From: Zavarzinella formosa DSM 19928 | GTDB taxonomy: Bacteria; Planctomycetota; Planctomycetia; Gemmatales; Gemmataceae | Length of the DNA: 64,000 nt | Direction: 5' to 3' | Assembly: GCF_000255705.1 (NCBI RefSeq) | Contig: NZ_JH636442.1 | Coordinates: 236,114 to 300,113, forward strand | Shown: piece after piece, positions 34,948 to 44,810 of the stretch | Position numbering within the stretch: the first letter of the stretch is position 1 | Layout: each line of letters begins with the position of its first letter | Made by a program: the position numbers and the translations under genes | The notes under the pieces: generated by a model | Database searches by the model: none | Seen by the model: the letters and a program-made list of their open reading frames with translations, nothing else | Told to the model about the DNA's origin: nothing

Positions 34948-36168
34948 TCATTTTCCGTCCGGCGTCATCTTCAATGCCACCATTTTCTTGCCATCTCGCA
35001 CGAACAACATTCCCCCGCTCAACGCGGGCAAAGCCCGCACCGGGGCATCCAGCACGCTCGCACGGGCCAGTTCCTTGTATGCCTTCGGCGACGGGTCAAT
35101 CAACACCACATCGCCGTTCTCCGGGGTGGCGATCAACATGCCATCAGCGACAATCAGACCCGCGCAACCAAAACCTTCCTTGGTCCAGTTGATTGTTCCC
35201 TTCTCCCAGTCGGCGCACCGCAACCGGGCGCGGGCCTCCTGCCGGCCGTCGATGCCGTAAAGGAATCCGCCGATCAACACTGGAGTGCTGAAGTGGCTCG
35301 AAATCACCTCGTCGCTTTGCCAGACTTCCTTCAGCCCCGTCTTCGTTCCCTCCAACACAATCGCCCCGGTTCCGTAAGACGTGGTGAGGAACATCCGGTC
35401 CTTCGAGACAATCGGGCTGGCGGCATTCACCGAGGAATTGAGGCGGGGCCGCCACGGGTGCTGAAACTTGATTTTGCCATCCTCCGGCAAGACCGCCAGC
35501 AACCCGGCCCGCGTGAAGAAAACGGCCAGTTCATCCCCGGCGATTTTAGCCATTACGGGGGATGAATAACTCACGCCGTCGTCTCCCGCTTTCCAAAGCT
35601 CCTTGCCGGTGGCCGGGTCGAACGCGACGACGCCCGCCTTCTTCGCCCCCACGTTGATGAGCAGTTTTCCCCCGGCGATCATCGGCGAGGTGGCGACGCC
35701 GAAAAACCCTTTCGGCACTTGATAATCGTCGTTGATATTTCTCGCCCAAAGTGATTTTCCACTGGCGAAATCCCATGCGGAAAGCTGTCCGTTTGCCCCC
35801 AGGGTGATGACCCGGCTGTCGTCGATCAGCGGGGTGGAACGGGGGCCGTCGTCGAATTCAAAATCATCCCGGTATTTGCTCCGGTAAGTCTGCTTCCACA
35901 ATTCTTTTCCGGTGGTCGCATCCAGACATTCAACGACCTCGTCGGCCTCGACACGATGGAACAGAATCAACTTCCCCTTTTGGACGGCCGACCCGGCCCA
36001 CCCGGACCCGACCTCTCGCTTCCACACCACCGCCGGCCCCCCGGCCGGAAACGCCCGCAACAACCCCGTTTCCGGCGACCGGCTATCCCGCGTCGGCCCC
36101 AGATGCTGCGGCCAATCCGCCCCCAACAAGGCCGGGACGAGCATGATGATCGGGAAGAGTCGGGACAT
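34948..36168 (-). CDS. Secreted PQQ-like beta-propeller protein
   Basis: A 406-residue exported protein: signal peptide MSRLFPIIMLVPALLGA, then a WPQHLGPTRDSRSPETG segment characteristic of planctomycete PQQ-type propellers, and repeated blades such as LDATTGKELWKQ, WDFASGKSLWAR and FDPATGKELWKA. It resembles BamB and quinoprotein dehydrogenases but shows no PQQ-ligand set, so a scaffold role is as likely as an enzyme. The start at ATG 36168 is fixed by CGGAGG eight bases upstream. It is the first gene of a two-gene unit with queC. Confidence 0.85.
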   Translation of the reverse strand: MSRLFPIIMLVPALLGADWPQHLGPTRDSRSPETGLLRAFPAGGPAVVWKREVGSGWAGSAVQKGKLILFHRVEADEVVECLDATTGKELWKQTYRSKYRDDFEFDDGPRSTPLIDDSRVITLGANGQLSAWDFASGKSLWARNINDDYQVPKGFFGVATSPMIAGGKLLINVGAKKAGVVAFDPATGKELWKAGDDGVSYSSPVMAKIAGDELAVFFTRAGLLAVLPEDGKIKFQHPWRPRLNSSVNAASPIVSKDRMFLTTSYGTGAIVLEGTKTGLKEVWQSDEVISSHFSTPVLIGGFLYGIDGRQEARARLRCADWEKGTINWTKEGFGCAGLIVADGMLIATPENGDVVLIDPSPKAYKELARASVLDAPVRALPALSGGMLFVRDGKKMVALKMTPDGK

Positions 36169-36201
36169 GATCGGAACCTCCGGTGGGCGGTGATCTTTAT
36201 A

Positions 36202-36342
36202 AAGAAGGGATTCGGAAAGCAAGGGATGAAGGATGAGGGATGAAGGATGAAAGGAAACCCGATTGCTGATCGGCCAACGTCATTATGACAGATATTAGGT
36301 TTTAATTTCATCCTTCATCCCTTGCTTTCCGAATCCCTTCTT
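36202..36342. repeat. Perfect 35-bp inverted repeat with 71-nt spacer
   Basis: Arms 36202-36236 and 36308-36342 are exact reverse complements (left AAGAAGGGATTCGGAAAGC, continuing AAGGGATGAAGGATGA). The spacer repeats GGATGAGGGATGAAGGATGA. It occupies the divergent gap between the propeller gene and the foldase gene, therefore in one or both 5' leaders. Confidence 0.92.
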
Positions 36343-36427
36343 CCAAGGTTGGCCTTGCCCTCTTCCCCAACCTTGGCTATCAAGCCGCGACGAATGTTCT
36401 TCTCCTGTCCTGTTGAGGGTGAATCCC

Positions 36428-37498
36428 ATGCGTTGGCTATCTCGTCGGGTGTTGCCGGTCCTCGGGGCGACGGCGTTGGTCGGTTCGGGCTATTTGCTTG
36501 GCGGAATGCGGGCCGAACCGCTGGCCGCCCAGCAAAAATCCCCGGTGGTCCAGGCGAGCGGCACGGCCGGGGCTCCCGCTCCGCTGAAGCCCGTCAAGAA
36601 CGATCAACGAGTAATCGCGTACATCTACGGCAACACGCCGATCACCCGCGAAGACTTCGGCGATTATTTGATCCAGCAATTCGGGGCTGAGCGGGTTCGT
36701 CTTTATGTGAACCGCCGCATTATTGAAATGGCGGCCGCCAAAAAGAACGTGTCCGTCACCCCGCAGGAAATCGATGCGATCATTGCCCAAGACTGCGCCA
36801 AGATCGGCGTGAACAAGGCCGACTTTGCCAACAAAGTGTTGAAGCAAAAATACGGCAAGACGCTTCAAGAATGGCGGGAGGATGTTATCAAGCCGCGTCT
36901 GATTCTGTGGAGCATGTGCCGGGATCAGGTGAAAATCGAAGAAGAAGACATCAAAAAGATTTACGACAACATGTACGGAGAAAAGTCACAGGTGAAGATC
37001 ATCATGTGGCCGTCTGACAGCAAGCAAACCGCCTTCAAACTCTATGACAGTATTCGCAAGAGTGATGCGGAGTTCGACAATCAGGCCCGCAACCAACTCC
37101 ACAGCGACTTGGCGGCCCGTGGCGGTCTGGTGGACCCGATCGGCCGAAATTCCGGACCTGGCAGCGCGAAAATCGAAGAAATTGCCTTTGCGTTGACCGA
37201 AGGCCAGATCAGCGAAGTGATTGACACCCCGGCCGGGGCCATGGTCATCAAATGTGTGAAGAGAATCCCGGCCCGCAAAGATGTGGACTACGACGCCGTG
37301 AAGCCGATGCTCATCAAGGAATTGACCGACCGGCTCTTGGAGCAGGAAGTGCCGAAGGCGTTCGCCAAACTGAGCCAGGAAGCCAACCCGCTGTATCTGC
37401 TCAATCCGGCTGACATCAGCAGGGCAGAAGTTGAAGATCAGTCGAAGCGATTGTTGGGGACGGATACGCCGAAACAGGAAGAAACGCCGCGAAAGTGA
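36428..37498 (+). CDS. PpiC/SurA-like peptidyl-prolyl isomerase
   Basis: A 356-residue periplasmic foldase. It has a basic N-terminus and hydrophobic signal or anchor (RRVLPVLGATALVGSGYLLGG), a SurA-N-like helical domain (about 65-170, RVIAYIYGNTPITREDFGDY), and a parvulin-type rotamase domain (about 175-290; SDLAARGGLVDPIGRNSG and ALTEGQISEVIDTPAGAMVI). The C-terminal 50 residues are helical. ATG 36428 has GAGGGTG seven bases upstream. Likely clients are exported or outer-membrane proteins. Confidence 0.8.
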   Translation: MRWLSRRVLPVLGATALVGSGYLLGGMRAEPLAAQQKSPVVQASGTAGAPAPLKPVKNDQRVIAYIYGNTPITREDFGDYLIQQFGAERVRLYVNRRIIEMAAAKKNVSVTPQEIDAIIAQDCAKIGVNKADFANKVLKQKYGKTLQEWREDVIKPRLILWSMCRDQVKIEEEDIKKIYDNMYGEKSQVKIIMWPSDSKQTAFKLYDSIRKSDAEFDNQARNQLHSDLAARGGLVDPIGRNSGPGSAKIEEIAFALTEGQISEVIDTPAGAMVIKCVKRIPARKDVDYDAVKPMLIKELTDRLLEQEVPKAFAKLSQEANPLYLLNPADISRAEVEDQSKRLLGTDTPKQEETPRK

Positions 37499-37516
37499 TC
37501 GCGTGTCCAATCCGTG

Positions 37517-37813
37517 TCACGGTCTTCGCTGACGCCAGTAATAAGGCCGTCGCCGATGATGGGCGACGGCCGCAATCCATATCCGACCGGGAAGATCGGC
37601 GTAAAGCACGCTGTAAGAAAATCGCGGCAGGATGCACCGCCGAACACGACCCAATTCAATTGGGTAGAGCCTCGGTTGCTGCCGGATTCGATCCACCGCT
37701 GTTCTTAACTCAAGATCGAAATCCGTTCCTGATCCAATTTGCTGCGCATCAAGGTGCGTTTGTGCATCAAGGGCTTCTTGCCGGGCCTCCGGGTGAAATT
37801 CAACAGGTTTCAC
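37517..37813 (-). CDS. RelE/ParE-family toxin
   Basis: A 98-residue toxin of a type II module: VKPVEFHPEARQEALDA at the start, VDRIRQQPRLYP in the middle and RRCILPRFSYSVLYAD near the C-terminus match the RelE/ParE fold. Members cleave ribosome-bound mRNA or inhibit gyrase; which applies is undecided. The start is GTG 37813, whose bases overlap the antitoxin TGA by 4 nt, so translation is coupled; a longer upstream frame is open but runs inside the antitoxin. The gene is convergent with the foldase gene. Confidence 0.85.
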   Translation of the reverse strand: MKPVEFHPEARQEALDAQTHLDAQQIGSGTDFDLELRTAVDRIRQQPRLYPIELGRVRRCILPRFSYSVLYADLPGRIWIAAVAHHRRRPYYWRQRRP

Positions 37814-38037
37814 GCTTGCCGCCTGTTTTCGGACAGTGCCCGGAAGACCTCTTCGGCCAGAATGCCTTGAACTTTCCCCGACTCCAGATCGGCGATCCGG
37901 TCTTCGGCCAGTCGATACCATTCTTCGTCCAGCGCGTTGTCATGGTCGGCTGATTGATAGAGCCAGTCGGCCAGTTCAAGTTGCTCGGCGGCGGTCAGTT
38001 GGCGAAGCGTTTCTTTCAATTCGTCGATGGTCGGCAT
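37810..38037 (-). CDS. Addiction-module antitoxin (TIGR02574-like)
   Basis: A 75-residue acidic antitoxin preceding the toxin. MPTIDELKETLRQLTAAEQLELADWLY and HDNALDEEWYRLAEDRIADLESG correspond to the small helical addiction-module component family, including its W..L...R..D...G segment. It should bind and neutralise the toxin and probably repress the operon. ATG 38037 is preceded by GGGAGGA. Confidence 0.85.
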   Translation of the reverse strand: MPTIDELKETLRQLTAAEQLELADWLYQSADHDNALDEEWYRLAEDRIADLESGKVQGILAEEVFRALSENRRQA

Positions 38038-38197
38038 GTCAGATCCTCCCGTGGTCCGTGTACTTTATCATGAACGCCGGATCACCGGAAGAAATCCCGG
38101 AGGCGTGGGGAAGCCCGCCGGTTTTGCCGCTTTTGCGGGGCTTGCCTCATTCGTCCGGCAAATCTTCCCCGGTGATGGTGTTTTTGGGTGACATTTC

Positions 38198-38203
38198 TAT
38201 AAT
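38198..38203 (+). promoter_or_regulatory. Putative -10 box upstream of rpsA
   Basis: A consensus TATAAT about 100 nt before the rpsA start. No good -35 hexamer lies 16-18 nt upstream. A short hairpin (CGCCG with CGGCG near 38224-38240) lies in the presumed leader. Confidence 0.4.
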
Positions 38204-38305
38204 CACCAGAGACTCGTTTTGTTCGCCGTAATTCGCGGCGGGGCGGGTTTAACCTCTTTTTAGGTCTTTTTGGCCGCTTCCTCCCGTCGTCCGCGGGTGG
38301 CCGGC

Positions 38306-40138
<1,833 letters not shown>

Positions 40139-40178
40139 TGTTGGAGAAGTTTCTCGTTTCTAGTTTCTGGTGGTGATT

Positions 40179-40237
40179 CAAAACCCGTCCGGCGACCCGT
40201 GGCATTCGTGACACGAGCCACCGGGCGGGTTTTTGAT
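40179..40237 (+). terminator. Rho-independent terminator after rpsA
   Basis: A stem built from AAAACCCGTCCGG...CCCGTGGC and GCCACCGGGCGGGTTTTT, followed by a T5 run, 40 nt after the rpsA stop. Confidence 0.85.
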
Positions 40238-40598
40238 TAACGCCGGAAACGAAAAATTTAGTCGTTTTCGCCCTTTTGAGGCCGGTTTTCGGCCACGATA
40301 GAAAATTCAATTGCAAATCGGCGGGCAGATGTTCGATGATGAACCGCAGCCGTGAAGTTCCGATTGTGACGGGTGTGAGCGTTTTGATCCCGATGCCAGC
40401 GGGATCGCCTCGCAACTGACCTTTTCACAACCGATATGATCTAGCAGAGCGGATAAACGGGTCGATACGATGGAGCATTCGATGGCCGGTAAAATTGGAT
40501 CAGCCCCGCCGGACAAATTGGGAATGGATTCCCTCGTCCCAGGCGAGTCAACCGGGGTCTGACTGGCAAACGCACCCCTCTACCGTGGATCCGACATC
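40238..40598. other. Long leader/intergenic region before the sigma-factor gene
   Basis: Some 360 nt without a gene. It contains the hairpin GATCCCGATGCCAGCGGGATC (about 40387-40407). The length suggests a long regulated 5' leader for the sigma factor, but no known riboswitch class or clear promoter was recognised. Confidence 0.45.
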
Positions 40599-41438
40599 AT
40601 GAATCGACCGCGTCGATTACGGAACGACTTGGTTCAATCACCTTTGGAGACGTACCTCCGTGAGATCAACGAAACATCGTTGCTGACCGCCGATCAGGAA
40701 AAAAGCCTCGCCCGCGAAATCGAGACCGGCAGCACGGAAGCCCGGGACTTGATGGTGCGGGCGAACCTTCGCCTCGTGGTGAACATCGCCCGCGGATACA
40801 CCGGCAAGGGCCTCGCCCTGCAAGACCTCATTGAAGAAGGCAATCTCGGCCTTCTGCGGGCGGTCGAAGGGTTCGACCCCAACATGAACACACGGTTCAG
40901 CACCTATGCCAGCTATTGGATCAAGCAATCCATTAAGCGGGCGTTGGTGAACACGGCCAAGACCATCCGTATTCCCGCCTACATGGTGGAACTTCTCGCC
41001 AAGTGGCGCCGGGCCAACAACCAGTTGACGGACGAACTCGGCCGGCCGCCGACCAACGAAGAAATCGCCAAACTGCTCGGTCTTCCCAAAAAGAAGCTGA
41101 ACATCATCAAGAAGGCGATCCGGGTTTACAACTCGACCCCGCAAACCGACCAAAGCGAGGCCGGTTGGTCCATCGAAGAAATGTTGATGGACGGCCGGGC
41201 CAAGACCCCGGACACGGAAATGGTCGAGAACGACGACCTTCGCCAAGTGCTGGTTCTCTTGGAAAAGATGGACCCCCGCGAAGCCTCCGTCCTCCGGATG
41301 CGATTCGGCCTGAACGATGAGGAACCGAAGACCCTCAAGGAAATCGGCGAAACCCTCGGCCTCACCCGCGAGCGGGTCCGCCAGATTGAAAGCGAAGCGC
41401 TGGCGAAACTCAGTGACAATCTGTCCGGTGGCGAATAA
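40599..41438 (+). CDS. RNA polymerase sigma-70 family factor (RpoD/group 2 type)
   Basis: A 279-residue sigma factor of the primary or group 2 class. Region 1.2 (DLVQSPLETYLREINETSLLT), region 2 (LRLVVNIARGYTGKGLALQD to TRFSTYASYWIKQSIKRAL), region 3 (TIRIPAYMVELLAKWRRAN) and region 4 (RMRFGLNDEEPKTLKEIGET, LTRERVRQIE) are complete. It lacks the acidic N-terminal region 1.1 and the non-conserved insert, so it is shorter than classical RpoD and resembles SigA-like or RpoS-like group 2 factors. ATG 40599. A repeat lies just 3' of it. Confidence 0.93.
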   Translation: MNRPRRLRNDLVQSPLETYLREINETSLLTADQEKSLAREIETGSTEARDLMVRANLRLVVNIARGYTGKGLALQDLIEEGNLGLLRAVEGFDPNMNTRFSTYASYWIKQSIKRALVNTAKTIRIPAYMVELLAKWRRANNQLTDELGRPPTNEEIAKLLGLPKKKLNIIKKAIRVYNSTPQTDQSEAGWSIEEMLMDGRAKTPDTEMVENDDLRQVLVLLEKMDPREASVLRMRFGLNDEEPKTLKEIGETLGLTRERVRQIESEALAKLSDNLSGGE

Positions 41439-41464
41439 GTCACAATTCAAAGCAAACAAAGAGC

Positions 41465-41572
41465 AACCACAAAGGCGCGAAGGTCACACAAAGTTTCTCA
41501 AAGAAGCCTGAAGACAAAATTCTTCCCGGCCTTCTTTGTGAAACTTTGTGTGACCTTCGTGTCTTTGTGTTG
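41465..41572. repeat. CACAAAGG-type inverted repeat, copy C
   Basis: The left arm AACCACAAAGGCGCGAAGGT and the right arm ending GTGTCTTTGTGTTG pair over about 42 nt. It lies between the convergent sigma-factor and NUDIX genes. Confidence 0.87.
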
Positions 41573-41583
41573 ATGCTTTTTCT

Positions 41584-42072
41584 TCACAACGAGGTGAATG
41601 TCCAACTGAGCGGTTTCCCCTCCGAGTAGGGCATCACCCCGTGGAAGGGTCGTCCGGCGGGATCGAACATCATTCCCAGGAAATGCCGGTCGCCTTCCCA
41701 GAGATTCAGTTCCAACACACGGGACACATCCGTCCACACCAAATCCCCCTCGGGATTGTCGGCGAACGGTGTTCCGGTGAAACGGGTGATGCGGAACAGA
41801 AACCCAAACCAATCCTGCCCGTTCTTGCCGAACCCCGGCCAGCTAATGGTGCCGCGAAGTTCGAGCGATTCACATTCGATCCCCGCCTCTTCGCGGATCT
41901 CCCGTTTCATGCCGCTGACGACGTCCTCACCCTGTTCGAGTTTGCCCCCGAGACCGTTGAATTTGCCGTGATGGAAATCATCCGGCCGTTTGTTGCGGTG
42001 GACCAGCAGCACTTGCGTGCCGTCCGGTGAGAAGACATAGCCGAGGGTGGCGAGAACGGGTGTGTAAGGCAT
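41584..42072 (-). CDS. NUDIX hydrolase (MutT-like)
   Basis: A 162-residue hydrolase of nucleoside-diphosphate derivatives. The NUDIX box matches GX5EX7REUXEEXGU at Gly43-Ile65 (KLEQGEDVVSGMKREIREEA), with metal-binding Glu61 and Glu62. The N-terminal strand VLLVHRNKRPDDFHHGKFN is typical of 8-oxo-dGTP diphosphatases such as MutT, which cleanse oxidised nucleotides, though substrate assignment within NUDIX proteins is uncertain. ATG 42072; the next gene upstream on the same strand is 18 nt away. Confidence 0.88.
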   Translation of the reverse strand: MPYTPVLATLGYVFSPDGTQVLLVHRNKRPDDFHHGKFNGLGGKLEQGEDVVSGMKREIREEAGIECESLELRGTISWPGFGKNGQDWFGFLFRITRFTGTPFADNPEGDLVWTDVSRVLELNLWEGDRHFLGMMFDPAGRPFHGVMPYSEGKPLSWTFTSL

Positions 42073-42090
42073 CGGAAACCTGGCCGGCGA

Positions 42091-42354
42091 TCAAATGGAC
42101 GGATCTTTGAGATTGGCGAGGATCGCCCTGATCTTTCTCACATCCTCGGGTTCGATTCCCTCACGGCGGGGCAGTCGGCGTTCAAGCGATTCGAGCAACT
42201 CTTCCCACATCTCGCGGGAGGGATTTCGCCACGCCTCCCAATCGGCCCGTCGTTCCCGACGGCAGGAGAATTCCCATTTTCCGGCGAAATGGGCCGCCCG
42301 AACAAAACGCTTCGCCCCGGTGTTCGGGTCCGTGTCGGTCCACTTGATTTCCAT
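42091..42354 (-). CDS. Small hypothetical protein
   Basis: An 87-residue soluble protein starting MEIKWTDTDPNTGAKRFVRA, with a basic middle and a helical C-terminal half (MWEELLESLERRLPRREG, EDVRKIRAILANL). No family is recognised. Its placement 18 nt upstream of the NUDIX gene suggests cotranscription. ATG 42354 is preceded by weak signals only. Confidence 0.5.
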   Translation of the reverse strand: MEIKWTDTDPNTGAKRFVRAAHFAGKWEFSCRRERRADWEAWRNPSREMWEELLESLERRLPRREGIEPEDVRKIRAILANLKDPSI

Positions 42355-42645
42355 GAGGTTAGATTATCCCCTGAACGTGCGAATGCCACAAGTGGATTGG
42401 CCTCAAGGCATCAAATTCCCCGGCGAACCCGCCAACAACCGGTCGCGGTCCTGTCAAACTAAACTCCATCAATGGCTTGACCGCACGACGATTGCGAATC
42501 CGATCTTCAAATTTGCCAATCCGCGAACATGTTTGAGTGCAAGCGTGTCCGACGTGGGAGATTGATCGACAAAAACACCCAAAAGCACGAAGTTTCCGGG
42601 AACGCTTGTCACCCATCAACTCGGCGATTACAATCTCTTTCAACG

Positions 42646-42719
42646 GTGGATGTAGCTCAGTTGGTTAGAGCACCAGATTGTGGATCTGGACGTCGCGGGT
42701 TCAAATCCCGTCATTCACC
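42646..42719 (+). tRNA. tRNA-His (GTG anticodon)
   Basis: A complete cloverleaf: acceptor GTGGATG with CATTCAC, D arm GCTC.GAGC, anticodon arm CCAGA-TTGTGGA-TCTGG with anticodon GTG, and T arm GCGGG-TTCAAAT-CCCGT. A G at 42645 opposite discriminator C gives the G-1 feature specific to histidine tRNAs. The 3' CCA is not encoded. Confidence 0.97.
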
Positions 42720-42826
42720 CTCTGATTCTGTAAACAATTGCGTCAAAAAATTGGTCTGCCCGGTGACGACAGAGATAAATCGTCTGCCGGGCGAGAGTGA
42801 CGAGTTTTACCACCCGGCAAATCATC

Positions 42827-43963
42827 TCAAGACTTCAACACTTCAAACGCCAGTCCGGCGAACTGTTTTACGAAATCCGAAACCGGTATCATGAATATCC
42901 CGTCCTTCATCGGGTAGCCGTTTTCCAATCCAAATTTTCCTTTCGGAGTGAAGGCCCCGCCGTGCGGATTCCAAACGCGGATCGCGTCCGTCTTCTCATC
43001 ATAGCCCAGCACGGCATAGGCATGGTTGGGCGTCAGTCCCGGTGTGGTGGGTTTCGTTGTGCCGCAGGTCATCAGTCGTTTCTCGGATTGAGCGGCCGCC
43101 AGCAGTTTCCGAAGTTCCTTCAATTTGGCCTCATGCTCTTCCGTCGTCGTCTTCTCTTCTTTGGCGAACTTGCAGGAGAAACGGATGATCTCATGGCCGG
43201 TAATGAATGAGAGCATCGTCCCGGCCGAGCCCCCGCGGGTGAGCGTGTCCAAGGTCGAGCCGTCGCGTTTTTCCGCAGGCTTGGATTGGTTCAACGCTTC
43301 GCCGACTGCTTTTTCGTACAAGTTCACCCACAATCCGGCCGACTCGTTGGATGAGGTCAGAATCAACTCGGCATCCGTCGGCGGCGCAATCGTGACCTTG
43401 TGAGCGCCGAAGGTGACGCAATACGAACCGTCTTTTTGCGGGACGAACAGATCAACGACCTGTTTCGGATTGCGATTTACCATCGCCCCAAGCGGGGCCA
43501 GGCAGAAGCAATTGCCAAGCTTCCCCTGATGGACGGTGTCAAGTTTCGGCAGACCATCCGGGAAAATGTCTCGTTTGCCGATCTTTTCAAGCCGGGCGAG
43601 ATTCCCGGAATACATCGCGCCCAAATCAGGCTGACCGGCGGCCGGGCTATTGAACATCTTCGCCAGGTTTTCTTTCGTCAGAGCGGGAGCCGTGAACTTC
43701 TTGCCGCGCTGGACTTGTCGCAAGGTCGCAATCGCGGCGGCCGTCTTGCCGGTGTTTTTGCCATCGGCGATGGCCGAATCTACTTCTGTTTTGGACAGTT
43801 CGCCATCGGCGTTGGTGTCCCACGCTTTGAAGTGGTCAGTGATTTGTGCGTGAAATTCAGCGATCGCCTTGGCATGGGTCGGCGAGTCGGCTGCTTGAGC
43901 CTGCACGCCGACAAAGAAGATGGCGGCCAGCGTCACGCCGACGAACATGCGAAAACACGTCAT
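42827..43963 (-). CDS. Secreted EF-hand, calpain-like cysteine protease
   Basis: A 378-residue exported protein. Signal peptide MTCFRMFVGVTLAAIFFVGVQAQA; one canonical EF-hand (DTNADGELSKTE, 49-60); then a papain/calpain-fold domain in which Cys152 (LGNCFCLAPLG) corresponds to the calpain LGDCWFLAAL cysteine, His314 is in NHAYAVLGYD and Asn332 in VWNPHG. The LWVNLYEKAVGEA segment is also calpain-like. The triad is intact, so calcium-linked endopeptidase activity in the periplasm or outside is plausible. The start at ATG 43963 begins the signal peptide; the frame stays open upstream to 44101. Confidence 0.82.
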   Translation of the reverse strand: MTCFRMFVGVTLAAIFFVGVQAQAADSPTHAKAIAEFHAQITDHFKAWDTNADGELSKTEVDSAIADGKNTGKTAAAIATLRQVQRGKKFTAPALTKENLAKMFNSPAAGQPDLGAMYSGNLARLEKIGKRDIFPDGLPKLDTVHQGKLGNCFCLAPLGAMVNRNPKQVVDLFVPQKDGSYCVTFGAHKVTIAPPTDAELILTSSNESAGLWVNLYEKAVGEALNQSKPAEKRDGSTLDTLTRGGSAGTMLSFITGHEIIRFSCKFAKEEKTTTEEHEAKLKELRKLLAAAQSEKRLMTCGTTKPTTPGLTPNHAYAVLGYDEKTDAIRVWNPHGGAFTPKGKFGLENGYPMKDGIFMIPVSDFVKQFAGLAFEVLKS

Positions 43964-44258
43964 GAATTTGGTTTCCCAAAAAAGATGGCACGAGAGAGGC
44001 GACGGTATTTTACGCGGCCCTCGGCAAGAGCAACGCCAGCGAGGATGAAAAGGATTAAATTCCGGCAAGCCAGCAAAGTCTGATGATTTGATATTTGGCA
44101 AAGCGAATTCTCACGCACTTGCTCATGGCCCCGATTCAGCAAATTGAGGTCTGACCAAAGAGAGCAGAGCAAGCACTTTTCAGACTAGGTTTGCGCAGCC
44201 GGAAAACTTGTGACAAGGGCGGGGCCTTCGTCGAAATGCTCGCGGATTCCGGCTCGAC
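43964..44258. other. Intergenic left flank of a decayed integrated element
   Basis: It holds the promoter side of the calpain gene and, to the right, sequence of unclear origin before a primase-like fragment. No intact gene and no direct repeat of the tRNA-Arg 3' end was found, so the left border of the element cannot be placed. Confidence 0.4.
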
Positions 44259-44615
44259 ATGCAATCGAGATTCATGGCATACCTTCATCTCAGATGGGGG
44301 TTAGAATTGTCCCAGAAAAATGACGAAGCCGCCGAATTTCTTCATGACTTCCTTCGGGATGGCCCCAAACATTCGACGGAATGCGTTTCCCTCGGCAACT
44401 CCGCGATCAAAACCTCATATCGAATTGACTGGTGGCGGGACATCCTCAATCACCTTGGAGGATCGGCCTTCAAAAAGGGGAATGAATGGCACTGGCGGTT
44501 GCGGCCGGACAATGTTGAAGCCAACACCGCCGACATTGGGGAAAGGAAGGAAGACAGTCAGGTCACACACTTGTCGTTTGCCGATCACCCATCATTAGAC
44601 GCCATCAAAGGATGA
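44259..44615 (+). pseudogene. Probable C-terminal remnant of an element-encoded primase/replication protein
   Basis: A 118-codon frame. Its part DEAAEFLHDFLRDGPKHSTEC, followed by RIDWWRDILNHLGGSAFKKG and EWHWRLRPDN, resembles the C-terminal winged-helix end of primase or RepA-type ATPases of integrated elements, where a block EAAxFLxxxLxxGP precedes a helix-turn-helix and a W.W.L terminus. The catalytic part is absent and a stop lies just upstream in frame. Together with the broken integrase 200 nt downstream it suggests a decaying element. The homology is my pattern judgement, not a search. Confidence 0.35.
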
Positions 44616-44810
44616 TACTCCCGAAGACGTGCCAACCCCTGTGTGTGGCATCCGTCTTCCTTCCTTGCTTCTTTGATGACTCGACAGCGAATGGCGTGGC
44701 GCGACTCGATATGACCGTGATACAATCTCCAAACTTTGGCCGGTCGGGATGACGGAAGTTTCCTGTTCCTGATGCCCGTCGGCCAACAATTGCGAACCGA
44801 GGTTTTTTCG

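Noticed and set aside
42359-42643. 94-codon minus-strand frame before tRNA-His
   Set aside because: No ribosome site or recognisable motif, in a gap expected to hold promoters.
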